From NCBI RefSeq assembly GCF_022865105.1, contig NZ_JAKNYM010000001.1:248001-312000 (forward strand): a stretch of 64,000 nt of DNA, written 5' to 3'. A program made the position numbers and the translations under genes. Source of the DNA: Sphingomicrobium astaxanthinifaciens. GTDB lineage: Bacteria > Pseudomonadota > Alphaproteobacteria > Sphingomonadales > Sphingomonadaceae. Positions 43,665 to 52,777 of this stretch are shown piece by piece. Within the stretch, counting starts at the first letter, position 1; each line of letters opens with the position of its first letter. The notes beneath the pieces were generated by a model. That model was given only the letters and a program-made list of their open reading frames with translations. It did not search any database and was not told the origin of the DNA.

Positions 43665-44354
43665 ATGACCGACACGACCACGCGCGCAGCGCCCCCCGCC
43701 ATCCCCCTCTCCCTCTTCGCCTTCGCCGTTTTCTACGGCGGGATGGTGTGTATCGCCGGGGTGTTCGCCAACAAGCAGGTCGAACTGTTCGCGCTGCCGG
43801 GCGTGGGCATGCTGGCGGTCGAGGCGGGGATCTTCGCCTTCCTCATGCTGGTGGTGACGAGCTCGGCGGTGACCGAGCTGTTCGGCGCCGGGACCGGGCG
43901 GCGGATGGTGCTGTTCGGCTTCGTGCCGCTGCTCGTCTCCTCGGCGCTCACGCTTCTCATCCTCGCGCTGCCGCCCGCCTCCGAGATGGAGGCCGAACGG
44001 CTCGACGCGTTCAACCTCCTGCTGTCCTCGACCCCGCGGATCTGGCTCGGCGGCATCGTCGCCTACGGCATTTCCACGCTGCTCAACGTGTGGATCTTCG
44101 ACAAGCTGCGGCGCCCGGGCGGGCGCCTCCTTTGGCTGCGCAGCGCGGTCGCGGGGATGGTGAGCCAGGCGCTCGACACGCTGATCTTCGTCACCATCGC
44201 CTTCTACGGGGTGTTCCCGATCGCCAACCTGATGCTCGGGCAGATGCTCGCCAAGGTGGTGCTCTCGGCGGTGCTCTTCCCGCCGCTCATCTACGCGATG
44301 GTCGCGCTGGCGCGCCGGCTCGACGCACCGCGCCGACAGGCAACCCCGGCCTGA
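43665..44354 (+). CDS. Queuosine precursor transporter (VUT/YhhQ family)
   Basis: 229 residues, about six membrane helices. VTSSAVTELFGAGTGRRMVL and SQALDTLIFVTIAFYGVFP are typical of the YhhQ/QPTR family, which imports preQ0 or preQ1 for tRNA queuosine. Divergent from the PfkB kinase. Confidence 0.88.
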   Translation: MTDTTTRAAPPAIPLSLFAFAVFYGGMVCIAGVFANKQVELFALPGVGMLAVEAGIFAFLMLVVTSSAVTELFGAGTGRRMVLFGFVPLLVSSALTLLILALPPASEMEAERLDAFNLLLSSTPRIWLGGIVAYGISTLLNVWIFDKLRRPGGRLLWLRSAVAGMVSQALDTLIFVTIAFYGVFPIANLMLGQMLAKVVLSAVLFPPLIYAMVALARRLDAPRRQATPA

Positions 44355-44374
44355 GGTCGCGGGTTGTTCCCGCC

Positions 44375-44662
44375 ATGGAGATCCATTTCGAGGAACGCGA
44401 CGGGCGCGGGCGCTGGTACGGCACCCCCGAGGGCAGCGAGGAAGAGGCCGAGATGAGCTTCAGTCGCAGCAATGCGACGCTGATCCTCGTCGATCACACC
44501 TTCGTGCCCCCGCCCGTGCGCGGACAGGGGCTGGCCGCCGCGCTCGCCAAGGCGGCGGTCGCGCACGCGCGCCGCGAGGGGTGGAAGATCGTCCCCGTCT
44601 GCCCCTTCCTCAAGGCCGAGGCGCAGCGCCATCGCGACTGGGCCGACGTGATCGAGGACTAG
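44375..44662 (+). CDS. Small GNAT-like N-acetyltransferase (YjdJ/Gcn5-like)
   Basis: 95 residues. The acetyl-CoA motif is VPPPVRGQGLAAALAKAAVA, followed by WKIVPVCPFLKAEAQRHRDW, the mark of the short one-motif GNAT group. ATG at 44375, 21 bases after the transporter stop. Substrate unknown. Confidence 0.85.
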   Translation: MEIHFEERDGRGRWYGTPEGSEEEAEMSFSRSNATLILVDHTFVPPPVRGQGLAAALAKAAVAHARREGWKIVPVCPFLKAEAQRHRDWADVIED

Positions 44663-44681
44663 CGCGCGATCGCGCTTCCTT

Positions 44682-44757
44682 GGCGCGGGCACCGCGCCTG
44701 CCTCACCCCTCGATGCGATGGCGCGGGCACCGCGCCCGCCTCACCCCTCGATGCGAT
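44682..44757. repeat. 38-bp tandem duplication copying the end of a CDS
   Basis: Two head-to-tail 38-bp units, 44682-44719 and 44720-44757, differ at one base (T/C near the middle). The second unit contains the stop codon and final codons (IEG) of the DUF1989 gene; the first repeats them in non-coding DNA. Confidence 0.9.
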
Positions 44758-45328
44758 AGTCGATCGGCTTGAAGCTGCCCGCGTTGGACTTGGGCGCCGA
44801 ACAGGCGGTCAACCCGATGACGAGGTCCATTTTCGCCTCGAGCATCAGCCGGTCGCCCGCTTTCGACAGCGGCGGGTCGACGCTGAACCGCCCGCTGGCG
44901 CCATCGACCGGTACGTTCATGAAGCAGTTGAACGCGCAGGGGATGTCGTCCTCCTCGATCCCGAACGGCGCGAGCGCGGCGGCCAGGTTGCCGAAACAGC
45001 CGCGATGCGGGGGCTCGTTCTCGTAGAGCAGCGCGAAGGTGTCCTTGCTGCACGGGGTGAGGAGGAAATCGTGCCGCCCGACCTCGTCCTCGATGATCTC
45101 GAGCATCGGGTTGGAACGGTTCGAATAGAGCAGCGCCCCCGTGGTCAGGTAGATGGTGTCGGCATAATCGAAGGTGCGCCCGTTGCTGATCACCTCGCGC
45201 ACGTCGTCGCGGTTGAACGCGAGGAGGTCGGCGACCTGCTGGCCTTCGGGGTCGATGACGACGAGCTTCTGGCCCTTGTCGAGCGTGAAGGCGGTGCCGC
45301 TGCGCGGGTCGATCCGATGGTGGGTCAT
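44741..45328 (-). CDS. DUF1989 / urea carboxylase-associated family protein
   Basis: 195 residues. GQQVADLLAFNRDDVREVIS, CSKDTFALLYENEPPHRGCF, CAFNCFMNVPVD and GDRLMLEAKMDLVIGLTACS are family signatures. Related proteins sit beside urea carboxylase or are linked to guanidine use; here no such genes are present, so the role is open. Start overlaps the YetF-family stop by four bases. Confidence 0.88.
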   Translation of the reverse strand: MTHHRIDPRSGTAFTLDKGQKLVVIDPEGQQVADLLAFNRDDVREVISNGRTFDYADTIYLTTGALLYSNRSNPMLEIIEDEVGRHDFLLTPCSKDTFALLYENEPPHRGCFGNLAAALAPFGIEEDDIPCAFNCFMNVPVDGASGRFSVDPPLSKAGDRLMLEAKMDLVIGLTACSAPKSNAGSFKPIDYRIEG

Positions 45329-45939
45329 GCCGCATCGTCCCGGCCGGCGCCCCGGACGCGGACATGGTCGGGGACCGGCTTGGGCTCGAGCCCGGCGAGC
45401 GCCTCGCGGTCGCAGGCCACGTCCTCGAGCGCGGGCATGTCCTCGATCTCCACGTCGGCGCGGGGCAGGATCGAGAGCTGCCCGTCCATCTCAAGCACGA
45501 CCCAATTGGCCTCGTCGATGCCGTACATCCCTTCCGAGCGGATGCGCGCGAGCACCTCGGCGCGCGACACGCGCTCGCGCTTGAGCGCCTCGTCGAGCCA
45601 GTGCCCCTTGTGGGTGAGCAGCGTGGGCGCGGCGCGCAGCGCGTCGGCGACCGGCTCGTGCCGCGCGAAGACCAGCGTCACCACGAACTGGCACAGTCCC
45701 AGCACCGCCATCGCGACCAGCGCGCTGACGACGCTGACGTCCTTGAGCAGGATCCCGCTCGCGAGCAGGCTCCCCGTGGCGACCGCGATGAGCCAGTCGA
45801 AATTGTTCATCTGCGCGGTCGCGCGCTTGCCCAGGATGCGCACGAACAGCACGGTGAACAGGTAGAGCGCGACCCCGGAGATCGCGATCTGGTACAGCCG
45901 CTGGCCGTCGGGAATCCAGAACTGGTCGCTAAACATCAT
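45325..45939 (-). CDS. YetF/DUF421-family membrane protein
   Basis: 204 residues. Three hydrophobic helices at the N-terminus (QIAISGVALYLFTVLFVRIL; WLIAVATGSLLASGILL) with GKRATAQMNNFDWLIAVATG, then the DUF421 soluble domain with VSRAEVLARIRSEGMYGIDE and WVVLEMDGQLSILP. Function unknown; members are linked to stress or spore membranes elsewhere. Coupled to the DUF1989 gene. Confidence 0.85.
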   Translation of the reverse strand: MMFSDQFWIPDGQRLYQIAISGVALYLFTVLFVRILGKRATAQMNNFDWLIAVATGSLLASGILLKDVSVVSALVAMAVLGLCQFVVTLVFARHEPVADALRAAPTLLTHKGHWLDEALKRERVSRAEVLARIRSEGMYGIDEANWVVLEMDGQLSILPRADVEIEDMPALEDVACDREALAGLEPKPVPDHVRVRGAGRDDAA

Positions 45940-46143
45940 TCGCTCGGCGCCGCTGGCCGCCCCGCTGTAAAATTTCTTGGGTCATCCCACCGCCAACGTG
46001 ACGGGGCAGGGAGCGTTCCACTCGAGCAGCGAGAGGTATCGGCGTCCCGGCACCATCCAATGCCGTTAGTTGGCGCAACCCCCACCCGGCGCTCGCCTCG
46101 TCGCGTCTTAATTGGGTTTGAGCCGATACCCAGGTCCGCAAAG

Positions 46144-46169
46144 GGAACGGGCTCCGGTCAGCGAGCGTC
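46144..46169 (+). promoter_or_regulatory. Candidate EcfG-type stress promoter for the ferritin-like gene
   Basis: GGAAC at 46144-46148, a 17-base spacer, then CGTC at 46166-46169; the EcfG consensus in alphaproteobacteria is GGAAC, 16-17 bases, CGTT. It lies about 31 bases before the start codon. The last base differs from consensus. Confidence 0.45.
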
Positions 46170-46200
46170 AACTGGCATCCCATCAACAGGAGTATGTCGT

Positions 46201-46698
46201 ATGTCCGCACCAAAGAATCTCGAGGACTGCTATACCCACGAGCTCAAAGACCTCATCTCGGCCAACGACCAGATGAAGAAGGTGGTCAAGGACCTTCATG
46301 ACGCGGCTGAGAACGATGACCTCAAGTCGATGCTCAAGAAGACCATCGACGGTATCGAGAAGCACACCCAGACGACCGAGCAGTTGCTCGCCGATTGCGG
46401 CGAGAGCGGCAAGGAACATTGCAAGGGCATGGAAGGCCTGGTGAAGGAAGCGCGCAAGCACGCGCTCGAGGAAGCACCGCATCTCAACGCGGTGCAGGAC
46501 GTGGTAATCCTCACCCAGTATCAGCGAATGTGCCATTACGGCATCTGCGGGTTCGGCAGTGCCGCTGCGTTCGCCGAGGGCCTATGCAAGTCGGATCACG
46601 CCGACAAGCTCGACCAGATCACTGCCGACATTTACGGTTCCGATGAGGAAATGACCAAGGTCGCAGAGAGCTGCGTCAACCTTGCCGCGAAGGCCTGA
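46201..46698 (+). CDS. Ferritin-like DUF892 (YciF/YciE) protein
   Basis: 165 residues, almost all helical. NLEDCYTHELKDLISANDQM at the start and HYGICGFGSAAAFAEGL in the fourth helix match the DUF892 four-helix family; Glu and His residues at helix positions could bind a metal pair. Such proteins are general-stress genes in many proteobacteria. AGGAG lies eight bases before the ATG. Cys residues (CGESGKEHC) are more numerous than usual. Confidence 0.85.
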   Translation: MSAPKNLEDCYTHELKDLISANDQMKKVVKDLHDAAENDDLKSMLKKTIDGIEKHTQTTEQLLADCGESGKEHCKGMEGLVKEARKHALEEAPHLNAVQDVVILTQYQRMCHYGICGFGSAAAFAEGLCKSDHADKLDQITADIYGSDEEMTKVAESCVNLAAKA

Positions 46699-46788
46699 CG
46701 GCTGCCCGCTTCCGCAGCGCGCGTTGCACAATCAGCTCACGCGCGCTGCGGCGGCTCCACCGTAGCGAATATTCGCTCCTCGCCGGGT

Positions 46789-47538
46789 CTAACCGCGGCC
46801 CGGCCACGGGCACGTCCACTCGGGGCCTACGATCCGGCCCGAATATTGCCGCGCCTCGGACGCTTCGCCGTGCCGCGCGAGCATCGGGTTGACCGACCCC
46901 GCGAGCTGCTCGTCGCGCGCGAGGATGGAGGCGCGCAGCTTCTCGTAGCGCCCCTCCGCGCGCAGCCGCTCGAACTGGTCGTGGAGGTTGAAGACCATCG
47001 CGGGCACCTCGAACCGCCGCGCCGGGCGCGAGGCGTCGGGGTGCATGCCGACCACGAAGAAGGACTGGCCGCCGAAGCTCAGCGAGAAATTGGGGCTCGT
47101 CGGATCGGGGTCGACGGCTTCGTCATACGGCTGCCCGAGCCACTCGTCCTTGGCCTGGAGCGAGGCGATGCGCTGCCAGATCGCCTGTTCGAACGCCTCC
47201 TCGTCGAGCCGCGGGGTCTGCGGGAAGAAGGCCACGAAGGTGATGAACAGTTCGCGGTGGCGGGCATAGTCACGGGCAAAGCCGACGAGCTGGCGCGCCA
47301 GCGCGACATCGTCCCACGCCGAGGTCAGGTCGGTACCGACATAGGCGGTCATCTGGTTGCGCGCGAGCGCGCTCTTGGCGCCGACGCACGGATAGCTGCG
47401 CGCGGCGATGAAGTCGCGAAAACGGACCGCCACCGCGACCCCGGCGCGGATCGCCTCCTCGTCGCCGACGCGCGGCGGGGGCGCGGCGAGGAGCGTGTCG
47501 ACCCCGCGGTCGGCGAGCGCGACCTCACGGGTGTTCAT
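46789..47538 (-). CDS. GntA/YqcI-YcgG family protein (possible heme-dependent N-hydroxylase)
   Basis: 249 residues. The C-terminal block PDASRPARRFEVPAMVFNLH, then DQFERLRAEGRYEKLRASIL, NPMLARHGEASEARQYSGR and EWTCPWP is the family signature. Characterised members include a heme-dependent enzyme of guanitoxin synthesis that N-hydroxylates an enduracididine-type substrate; most are uncharacterised. CVGAKSALARNQM near residue 51 is conserved. Overlaps the TIGR02588-type gene by 14 bases. Confidence 0.8.
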   Translation of the reverse strand: MNTREVALADRGVDTLLAAPPPRVGDEEAIRAGVAVAVRFRDFIAARSYPCVGAKSALARNQMTAYVGTDLTSAWDDVALARQLVGFARDYARHRELFITFVAFFPQTPRLDEEAFEQAIWQRIASLQAKDEWLGQPYDEAVDPDPTSPNFSLSFGGQSFFVVGMHPDASRPARRFEVPAMVFNLHDQFERLRAEGRYEKLRASILARDEQLAGSVNPMLARHGEASEARQYSGRIVGPEWTCPWPGRG

Positions 47539-48055
47539 AGCTCTTCACCTCGTGCGTGGCGGTGGCGACGGGCGCATCGGCGCTGATGAAGAAGCGCACG
47601 GTCTCCTTGGCGCCGATCATTTCGATCTCGACCGGCGTCGTGGTGGCGCCGACCGTGACGTCGAGTTGGACCTTGTGCGCGGTATAGCCGCCCTCGTTGC
47701 TGATATCGACCGGGATGAGCCATTGGCTGCCTTCCTGCCGGATTTTGTCGGTCTCTACCTCGGTGCGGAAGGTCACCTCGCTGTCGCTGGTGATCATCTT
47801 CCAGACGATGAGCCCGCTGAGGATCAGCAGGAAGCCGAGGCTGACGATGCGCGACACCCAGCCGAGCCAGGTCGGCGGGCGATCGACCGCTTCCTGCTCC
47901 TGGCTGTTGTCGGACGAATCGTCTTGGCTATCGCCGCCGTCCTTGGCGCCGCGCTGCCGCTCGCCGGCCTTGTCGCCTGCGCTGTCCGAAGCGCTGCTCG
48001 ATGCGCCTCCCGTTGCGCCGGCCCGCGCCGACATCGCGTTGCGTTCCATGTTCAT
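47525..48055 (-). CDS. TIGR02588-type membrane protein
   Basis: 176 residues. A long low-complexity Ser/Gly/Asp N-terminus, one membrane helix (WVSRIVSLGFLLILSGLIVW) and an extracytoplasmic beta domain (LIPVDISNEGGYTAHKVQLD). Family known only from pairing with TIGR02587 proteins, as here. ATG at 48055 overlaps the partner stop. Confidence 0.82.
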   Translation of the reverse strand: MNMERNAMSARAGATGGASSSASDSAGDKAGERQRGAKDGGDSQDDSSDNSQEQEAVDRPPTWLGWVSRIVSLGFLLILSGLIVWKMITSDSEVTFRTEVETDKIRQEGSQWLIPVDISNEGGYTAHKVQLDVTVGATTTPVEIEMIGAKETVRFFISADAPVATATHEVKSYEHP

Positions 48056-48909
48056 AGCACCAATCTCCCGGCTGCGCCGCCCAGCGTCGTTGCATAAGCG
48101 AGCAAGATGGTCTGCGGCAGCCACACCTCAAGCGGGTCGGTGATCGTGGCGTACCCGAATACCCAAAGGAGCAGCATCGAGACGAGGAAGGCGATGATGT
48201 AGGCGATCGCCGCCTCGAGCCACTCGCTGTCGATGATCTTGCGGGTCGACAGGTCGCGCGTCTCGAAATTGGCGATCGCGACCATCATGTAGGAAATGCC
48301 GAGCGAGAGCAGGAAGGTGGCACCGATCTGCCACCATCCGAGCTTGAGGACGATGACCTTGGGCTCGATCGTCGGCGCGACGTTGAAGGCGAAGAGCACG
48401 CCGCCGAGGAAGGAGGCGAGCACCATCGTGACGTCGGGCGAAAAGCCGTCGTCTTTTGCCGAATCGCCGCCGCCCAGCTGGTTCATCGCGACCGCCGCGC
48501 CGATCGCGGTCGGCACGGCCTCGAGCGCGATGATCTTGGCGCTGATATAATAGTCGAGCTCGAGCGAGATGATCCCCGCGACGAACAATGTGATGACGCT
48601 GGCGACGACCCCCAGCCCCATCGCGACCAGCGCGTCCCACGTCTTCGAGCGCTGCCACGCCTTGCGGCGATAGCCCGAGAAGTTGATGAACAGGCGCACG
48701 ACGAGGAAGGCGATGGCGAGGAAGGCGAGCAGGACGGTGTCGGGGATCCGCCGCGCGATCTGCCACATCTCCATCGTGAACAGGAGCGGCAGCGACACGA
48801 ACAACGCCCCCGCCAACCCGCGCGCAAGGTCGCGGATCTCGACCTCTCCCGCCTCGCAGCATTGCTGCCCGTCGAGGATCATGGTGCGCCACGGGGTGAC
48901 GGCGATCAT
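48052..48909 (-). CDS. TIGR02587-type integral membrane protein
   Basis: 285 residues, about seven membrane helices. RDLARGLAGALFVSLPLLFT, MEMWQIARRIP and SGYRRKAWQRSKTWDALVAM are recognisable family segments. Function unknown. ATG at 48909 is used since the longer upstream frame has no membrane or family character. First gene of a three-gene operon with TIGR02588 and GntA-like. Confidence 0.85.
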   Translation of the reverse strand: MIAVTPWRTMILDGQQCCEAGEVEIRDLARGLAGALFVSLPLLFTMEMWQIARRIPDTVLLAFLAIAFLVVRLFINFSGYRRKAWQRSKTWDALVAMGLGVVASVITLFVAGIISLELDYYISAKIIALEAVPTAIGAAVAMNQLGGGDSAKDDGFSPDVTMVLASFLGGVLFAFNVAPTIEPKVIVLKLGWWQIGATFLLSLGISYMMVAIANFETRDLSTRKIIDSEWLEAAIAYIIAFLVSMLLLWVFGYATITDPLEVWLPQTILLAYATTLGGAAGRLVL

Positions 48910-49023
48910 GAGCGGCAGCCTTCGTGGCGGCACCGCCCCAGGGACGGGCAAACAGGCGGGCGGTGGATCATGTGGCAACGCGAGGACATGGAACGTTGGG
49001 CTCCCGTGATAACTTGCCCCGCC

Positions 49024-49049
49024 TACGCACGGAGCCAAGGCCATGTTCC
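49024..49049 (-). promoter_or_regulatory. Candidate EcfG-type promoter for the TIGR02587 operon
   Basis: On the minus strand GGAAC (49049-49045), a 17-base spacer, then CGTA (49027-49024), about 115 bases upstream of the TIGR02587 start. It sits in the 313-bp gap 48910-49222, where no gene is apparent. The CGTA element is one base off consensus. Confidence 0.35.
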
Positions 49050-49222
49050 CCCTCGCCCCACTGGACCTAGGTCCACCCCGAGCCATTTTTTCCCAATTTC
49101 CCGGCATTTTTTCCAACCACCGCCGGCACCCCCCCCCGCGCATCGGTTGTGACTTGCTCCTCGAAAATCCTCCCTCGGCAAAAGCCGGTTTGATGCAGCG
49201 CGCCGTCCCGGGCGAGCGCGAG

Positions 49223-50815
49223 TCAGTCGCCCGCGCGCAGCGCCGCGCGGCGCAGCTTGCCGGTGGGGGTCTTGGGCAGGCTGTCGACGAAGTGGATCGC
49301 GCGCGGATATTTGTAGGGCGCGATGGTGCGCTTCACATGCGCCTGCAACGCCTCGACCAGCGCGGCGTCGGCGGCATGGCCGGGGGCCAGCACCACATGC
49401 GCCTCGACGCGTTGCCCGCGCTCGGGACAGGGCGCGCCGATCACCGCGCACTCGAGCACCGCGGGATGCTCGCCGAGCGCGATTTCGACCTCGGGCCCGG
49501 CGATGTTGTAGCCCGACGAGATGATCATGTCGTCCGAGCGCGCGAGGTACCAGAAATAGCCGTCCTCGTCCTTGCGATAGGTGTCGCCCGTCACGTTCCA
49601 GCCGGCGACGACATAGTCGGCCTGGCGCGGGTCATCGAGATAGCGGCACCCCGTCGGCCCCTTGATCGCCAGCCGCCCGGTGCCATGCGCGAGCGGCGCG
49701 CCGTCCTCGTCGAGCACGGTCGCGGTATAGCCGGGCACCGCCTTGCCGGTGGCGCCGGGGCGGATGTCCGCGCCGCTCGCGGCGATGAAGATGTGCATCA
49801 GCTCGGTCGCCCCGATGCCGTCGACGATCGCCAGCCCGGTGGCCTCGTGCCACGCGTGCCAGGTCGCCGCGGGGAGGTGCTCGCCCGCCGACACGCAGGT
49901 CACGAGCGAACCGATATCGCGCCCGTCGAGCTGGCCGAGCAGCGCGCGATAGGCGGTCGGCGCGGTCGCGCAGATGTTCACCTCGAAGGCCTCGATCGCC
50001 TCGAGCAGCCCCTCGGGCCCCGGCGCGGCGGGCGTCACCGCGGTGCCGCCGAAGCGCAGCGGGAAGAGATATTGCATGCCCAGCCCGAAGGTGAAGGCGA
50101 GCGGCGCGGTGCAGGCCCAGCGCTGCCCGCGCGCGGGGCGCAGGACGTGTCGCGCGAAAGTGTCGCAGGGCGCGAGGATGGCGCGGTGATCGTGGACACA
50201 GCCCTTGGGTTCGCCCGTGGTGCCCGAGGTGAAGGCGATGATCGCGGGATCCTCGCGCGCGGTATCGACCGCGGCAAAGCCGCTCGTGGGCGCGCGCGCG
50301 ATGCGCCGCGCGAGCTCGTCCCCGCCGGTATCGCCGTCGAAGGTGATGAGCGAGCGCAGGCTGTCGCACGCCGCCGCCGCCTCGGCGTGCGCCTCGAGGC
50401 AGGGCGCATCGACGAGCGCGTGGCTGATCGCGGCCTTGCGGCACACGGTGGTGAACTCCTTGCCGCGCAGGATCGGCATCAGCGCCACGACGATGCCGCC
50501 GGCCTTGAGGATCGCGAGCCAGCAGGCGAACAGCATCGCCCCGTTGCGCCCGGCGAGCAGGACGCGGTTGCCGGGCACGAGCCCCTCCTCCTCGACCAGC
50601 ACGTGGGCGATGCGGTCCGACAGCGCATCGAGCTCGCGATAGCTCCACTGCCCCGCCGCGTTGAGGATCGCGATATCCTCGGGGGCGCCGCCGCGCAGCA
50701 GTTCGACCGCCGCGTTCAATCGCTCGGGATAGTCGAGTTCGGGCAGGTCGAAGCGAAACTCGGGCTGCTGCTCGGCAGGCGGCAGCCGGTCGACGACGAA
50801 CGGGTCCGCGCTCAT
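49223..50815 (-). CDS. 2-aminobenzoate-CoA ligase / benzoate-CoA ligase family
   Basis: 530 residues. ANL-family adenylate-forming enzyme: AMP motif IIAFTSGTTGEPKGCVHDHR, VTGDTYRKDEDGYFWYLARS, DDMIISSGYNIAGPEVE and catalytic Lys in TPTGKLRRAAL. The benzoate-CoA ligase group with an N-terminal FRFDLPELDYPERLNAAVEL is used for 2-aminobenzoate in this type of cluster. Last gene of the operon; start overlaps the RidA stop. Confidence 0.88.
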   Translation of the reverse strand: MSADPFVVDRLPPAEQQPEFRFDLPELDYPERLNAAVELLRGGAPEDIAILNAAGQWSYRELDALSDRIAHVLVEEEGLVPGNRVLLAGRNGAMLFACWLAILKAGGIVVALMPILRGKEFTTVCRKAAISHALVDAPCLEAHAEAAAACDSLRSLITFDGDTGGDELARRIARAPTSGFAAVDTAREDPAIIAFTSGTTGEPKGCVHDHRAILAPCDTFARHVLRPARGQRWACTAPLAFTFGLGMQYLFPLRFGGTAVTPAAPGPEGLLEAIEAFEVNICATAPTAYRALLGQLDGRDIGSLVTCVSAGEHLPAATWHAWHEATGLAIVDGIGATELMHIFIAASGADIRPGATGKAVPGYTATVLDEDGAPLAHGTGRLAIKGPTGCRYLDDPRQADYVVAGWNVTGDTYRKDEDGYFWYLARSDDMIISSGYNIAGPEVEIALGEHPAVLECAVIGAPCPERGQRVEAHVVLAPGHAADAALVEALQAHVKRTIAPYKYPRAIHFVDSLPKTPTGKLRRAALRAGD

Positions 50816-51207
50816 TGCGGCACCACCGCGGTCGTCTCGATCTCGACCAGCGCGGCCGGCTCGACCAGCCGCGACACCTCGACCACCGCCATCGCCGGGA
50901 ACACCTTGCCCAGCACCGCGCGCCAGCCCGCCCCGATTTGCTCGAGGCTGGCCACATAGTCGTCGCGGCTGGTGACATAGCAGGTCATGCGCACGATATG
51001 CTCGGGCGCCGCGCCGCCCTCGGCGAGGATCGCGCGGGTGTTCTCGAGCACCTGCCGGAACTGCCCCGCCAGGTCGGTCGCGACGAATTCCTCCGCCGCG
51101 TTCCAGCCGACGACGCCCGCGGTGAAGATCATCCGCCCGCTCGCGGCCACGCCATTGGCATAGCCCTTGGGACGCGGCCAGCCCGGCGGCTGCAACAACT
51201 GGTTCAT
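50812..51207 (-). CDS. RidA/YjgF-family protein
   Basis: 131 residues. GYANGVAASGRMIFTAGVVG, FRQVLENTRAILAEGGAAPE, HIVRMTCYVTSRDDY and AMAVVEVSRLVEPAALVEIE match the RidA family, with the conserved Arg in VRMT. RidA enzymes hydrolyse reactive enamine/imine intermediates, which fits deamination steps of 2-aminobenzoyl-CoA breakdown. Overlaps both neighbours. Confidence 0.9.
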   Translation of the reverse strand: MNQLLQPPGWPRPKGYANGVAASGRMIFTAGVVGWNAAEEFVATDLAGQFRQVLENTRAILAEGGAAPEHIVRMTCYVTSRDDYVASLEQIGAGWRAVLGKVFPAMAVVEVSRLVEPAALVEIETTAVVPQ

Positions 51208-51623
51208 TGGTCTCCCCCCTCGATCGCGGCCTCGAGCCGCTCGCGCCACTCGCCCGGCCAGGCGAGCGAGCACGCTCCCTCCATCTCCATCAGCACCTGC
51301 CGATAGACGATCGAAAAACAGTCGCGCCCCCCGACCGCAGCGGCGAGCGCGAGGTCGACCGAGGACGTGCCGACGCGGCGCACGTGCAGCGCGATGTCGA
51401 GCCGGTCGCCGAGGCGCGCGGGGCTGGCGAAGGTGGCGCGCATGTCGACCGTCGGCAACGCCAGTCCGCGCTCCAGGTGCAGTTCGCGCCGCGGCACCCC
51501 GAGCACCTCGGCCGTCCAGTCCTCGATCACCCCGTCGCACAGCTCGAACAGCGCGGGATAATAAGCGATCCCCGCGGCATCGCAGGCGCCGAAGCGCACC
51601 TTGCGCGAGGCGGCATAGGCCAT
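51204..51623 (-). CDS. Acyl-CoA thioesterase, 4-hydroxybenzoyl-CoA type hotdog
   Basis: 139 residues, one hotdog domain. VRFGACDAAGIAYYPALFEL carries the Asp of the 4-HBT active-site pattern (D-x-x-G-x-x-Y); DWTAEVLGVP and DMRATFASPARLGDRLDIAL follow. Likely hydrolyses a pathway CoA ester or recycles CoA. Coupled by overlap at both ends. Confidence 0.88.
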   Translation of the reverse strand: MAYAASRKVRFGACDAAGIAYYPALFELCDGVIEDWTAEVLGVPRRELHLERGLALPTVDMRATFASPARLGDRLDIALHVRRVGTSSVDLALAAAVGGRDCFSIVYRQVLMEMEGACSLAWPGEWRERLEAAIEGGDQ

Positions 51624-52774
51624 CAGCCGCGCTCCTTGAGGATCGACTTTGCGATCACCAGCTTCTGCACCTCGGAGGCGCCCTCGTAGATGCGCAGCGC
51701 GCGGATGTCGCGATAAAGCGCCTCGACCGCCACGCCCTTGGTGACGCCGAGCCCGCCGTGCAGCTGCACCGCCTGGTCGATGATCGCCTGCGCCTGCTCG
51801 GTCGCGGCCAGCTTGGCCATCGCCGCCTCGCGGCTGTTGCGCCGACCGGTGACATCGCGCACCCAACCCGCGCGGGCGATGAGCAGCCCCGCGCTGTCGA
51901 TCCCCAGCGCCATCTCGGCAAGGGTCGATTGCGTGACCGGGCTGTCGGCGAGCGTGCCCGCCCCCAGTGCGCGGCGCGTCACCCGATCGAGCGTCTCCGC
52001 ATAGGCTCGCTGCGCAAAGCCCAGCGCGGCCGCGCCAACGCTGGTGCGGAATATGTCGAGCGTGGCCATCGCCTGCTGGAAGCCGCGGCCGCGCTCGCCG
52101 ATCAGCGCCTCGGCGGGCAGCGCCATCGCGCTGAAGCGCAGCGTGGACAGCGGGTGCGGCGCGATCACCTCGATGCGCTCCTTGTCGTCGAGTCCCGGGG
52201 TGTCGGCGGGCACGAGGAAGGCCGACAGCCCCCTTGCCCCCGGCGCCTCGCCGGTGCGCGCGAACAGTACGTAATAGTCCGCGATCCCGCCGTTGGAGAT
52301 GTAGCTCTTGGCGCCGTCGACCCTCCAGCCCTCCCCGGTCGCGACCGCGCTGGTCTCGATATTGGCCACGTCCGAGCCCGAGCGCGGCTCGGTCAGCGCG
52401 AAGGCGGCGATCTTCTCGCCCGCGGCGACGGCGGGCAGGATCGCGGCCTTCTGCGCCTCGGAGCCGAACAGACTGATCGTCCCCGACCCCAGCCCCTGCA
52501 TGGCGAAGGCGAAATCGGCGAGCGCGTCGTGCCGCGCCAGCGTCGCGCGCAGGATCGCGAGGCTGCGCACGTCGATCGTCTCGTGCACCCCGCCATGGCT
52601 CGCGGGAACGCAGTAGCGCAGCCACCCGCCCGCGCCCAGCTGCCCGACCAGCCGGCGGCAGGCGGCGTCGGTGTCGCGATGGTCGACCGCGCCGAGATGC
52701 TCGCTGCACCACGCCTCGAGCCGCGCGCCCAGCTCGCGGTGGTGGTCATCGAAGAAGGGCCAGTCGAGATCCAT
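51623..52774 (-). CDS. Acyl-CoA dehydrogenase
   Basis: 383 residues. FAD-linked acyl-CoA dehydrogenase: [30 protein letters not shown], the middle-domain [20 protein letters not shown], and C-terminal [36 protein letters not shown]. Would oxidise a ring-derived acyl-CoA after dearomatisation. Part of the seven-gene operon. Confidence 0.92.
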   Translation of the reverse strand: MDLDWPFFDDHHRELGARLEAWCSEHLGAVDHRDTDAACRRLVGQLGAGGWLRYCVPASHGGVHETIDVRSLAILRATLARHDALADFAFAMQGLGSGTISLFGSEAQKAAILPAVAAGEKIAAFALTEPRSGSDVANIETSAVATGEGWRVDGAKSYISNGGIADYYVLFARTGEAPGARGLSAFLVPADTPGLDDKERIEVIAPHPLSTLRFSAMALPAEALIGERGRGFQQAMATLDIFRTSVGAAALGFAQRAYAETLDRVTRRALGAGTLADSPVTQSTLAEMALGIDSAGLLIARAGWVRDVTGRRNSREAAMAKLAATEQAQAIIDQAVQLHGGLGVTKGVAVEALYRDIRALRIYEGASEVQKLVIAKSILKERG

Positions 52775-52777
52775 CGG

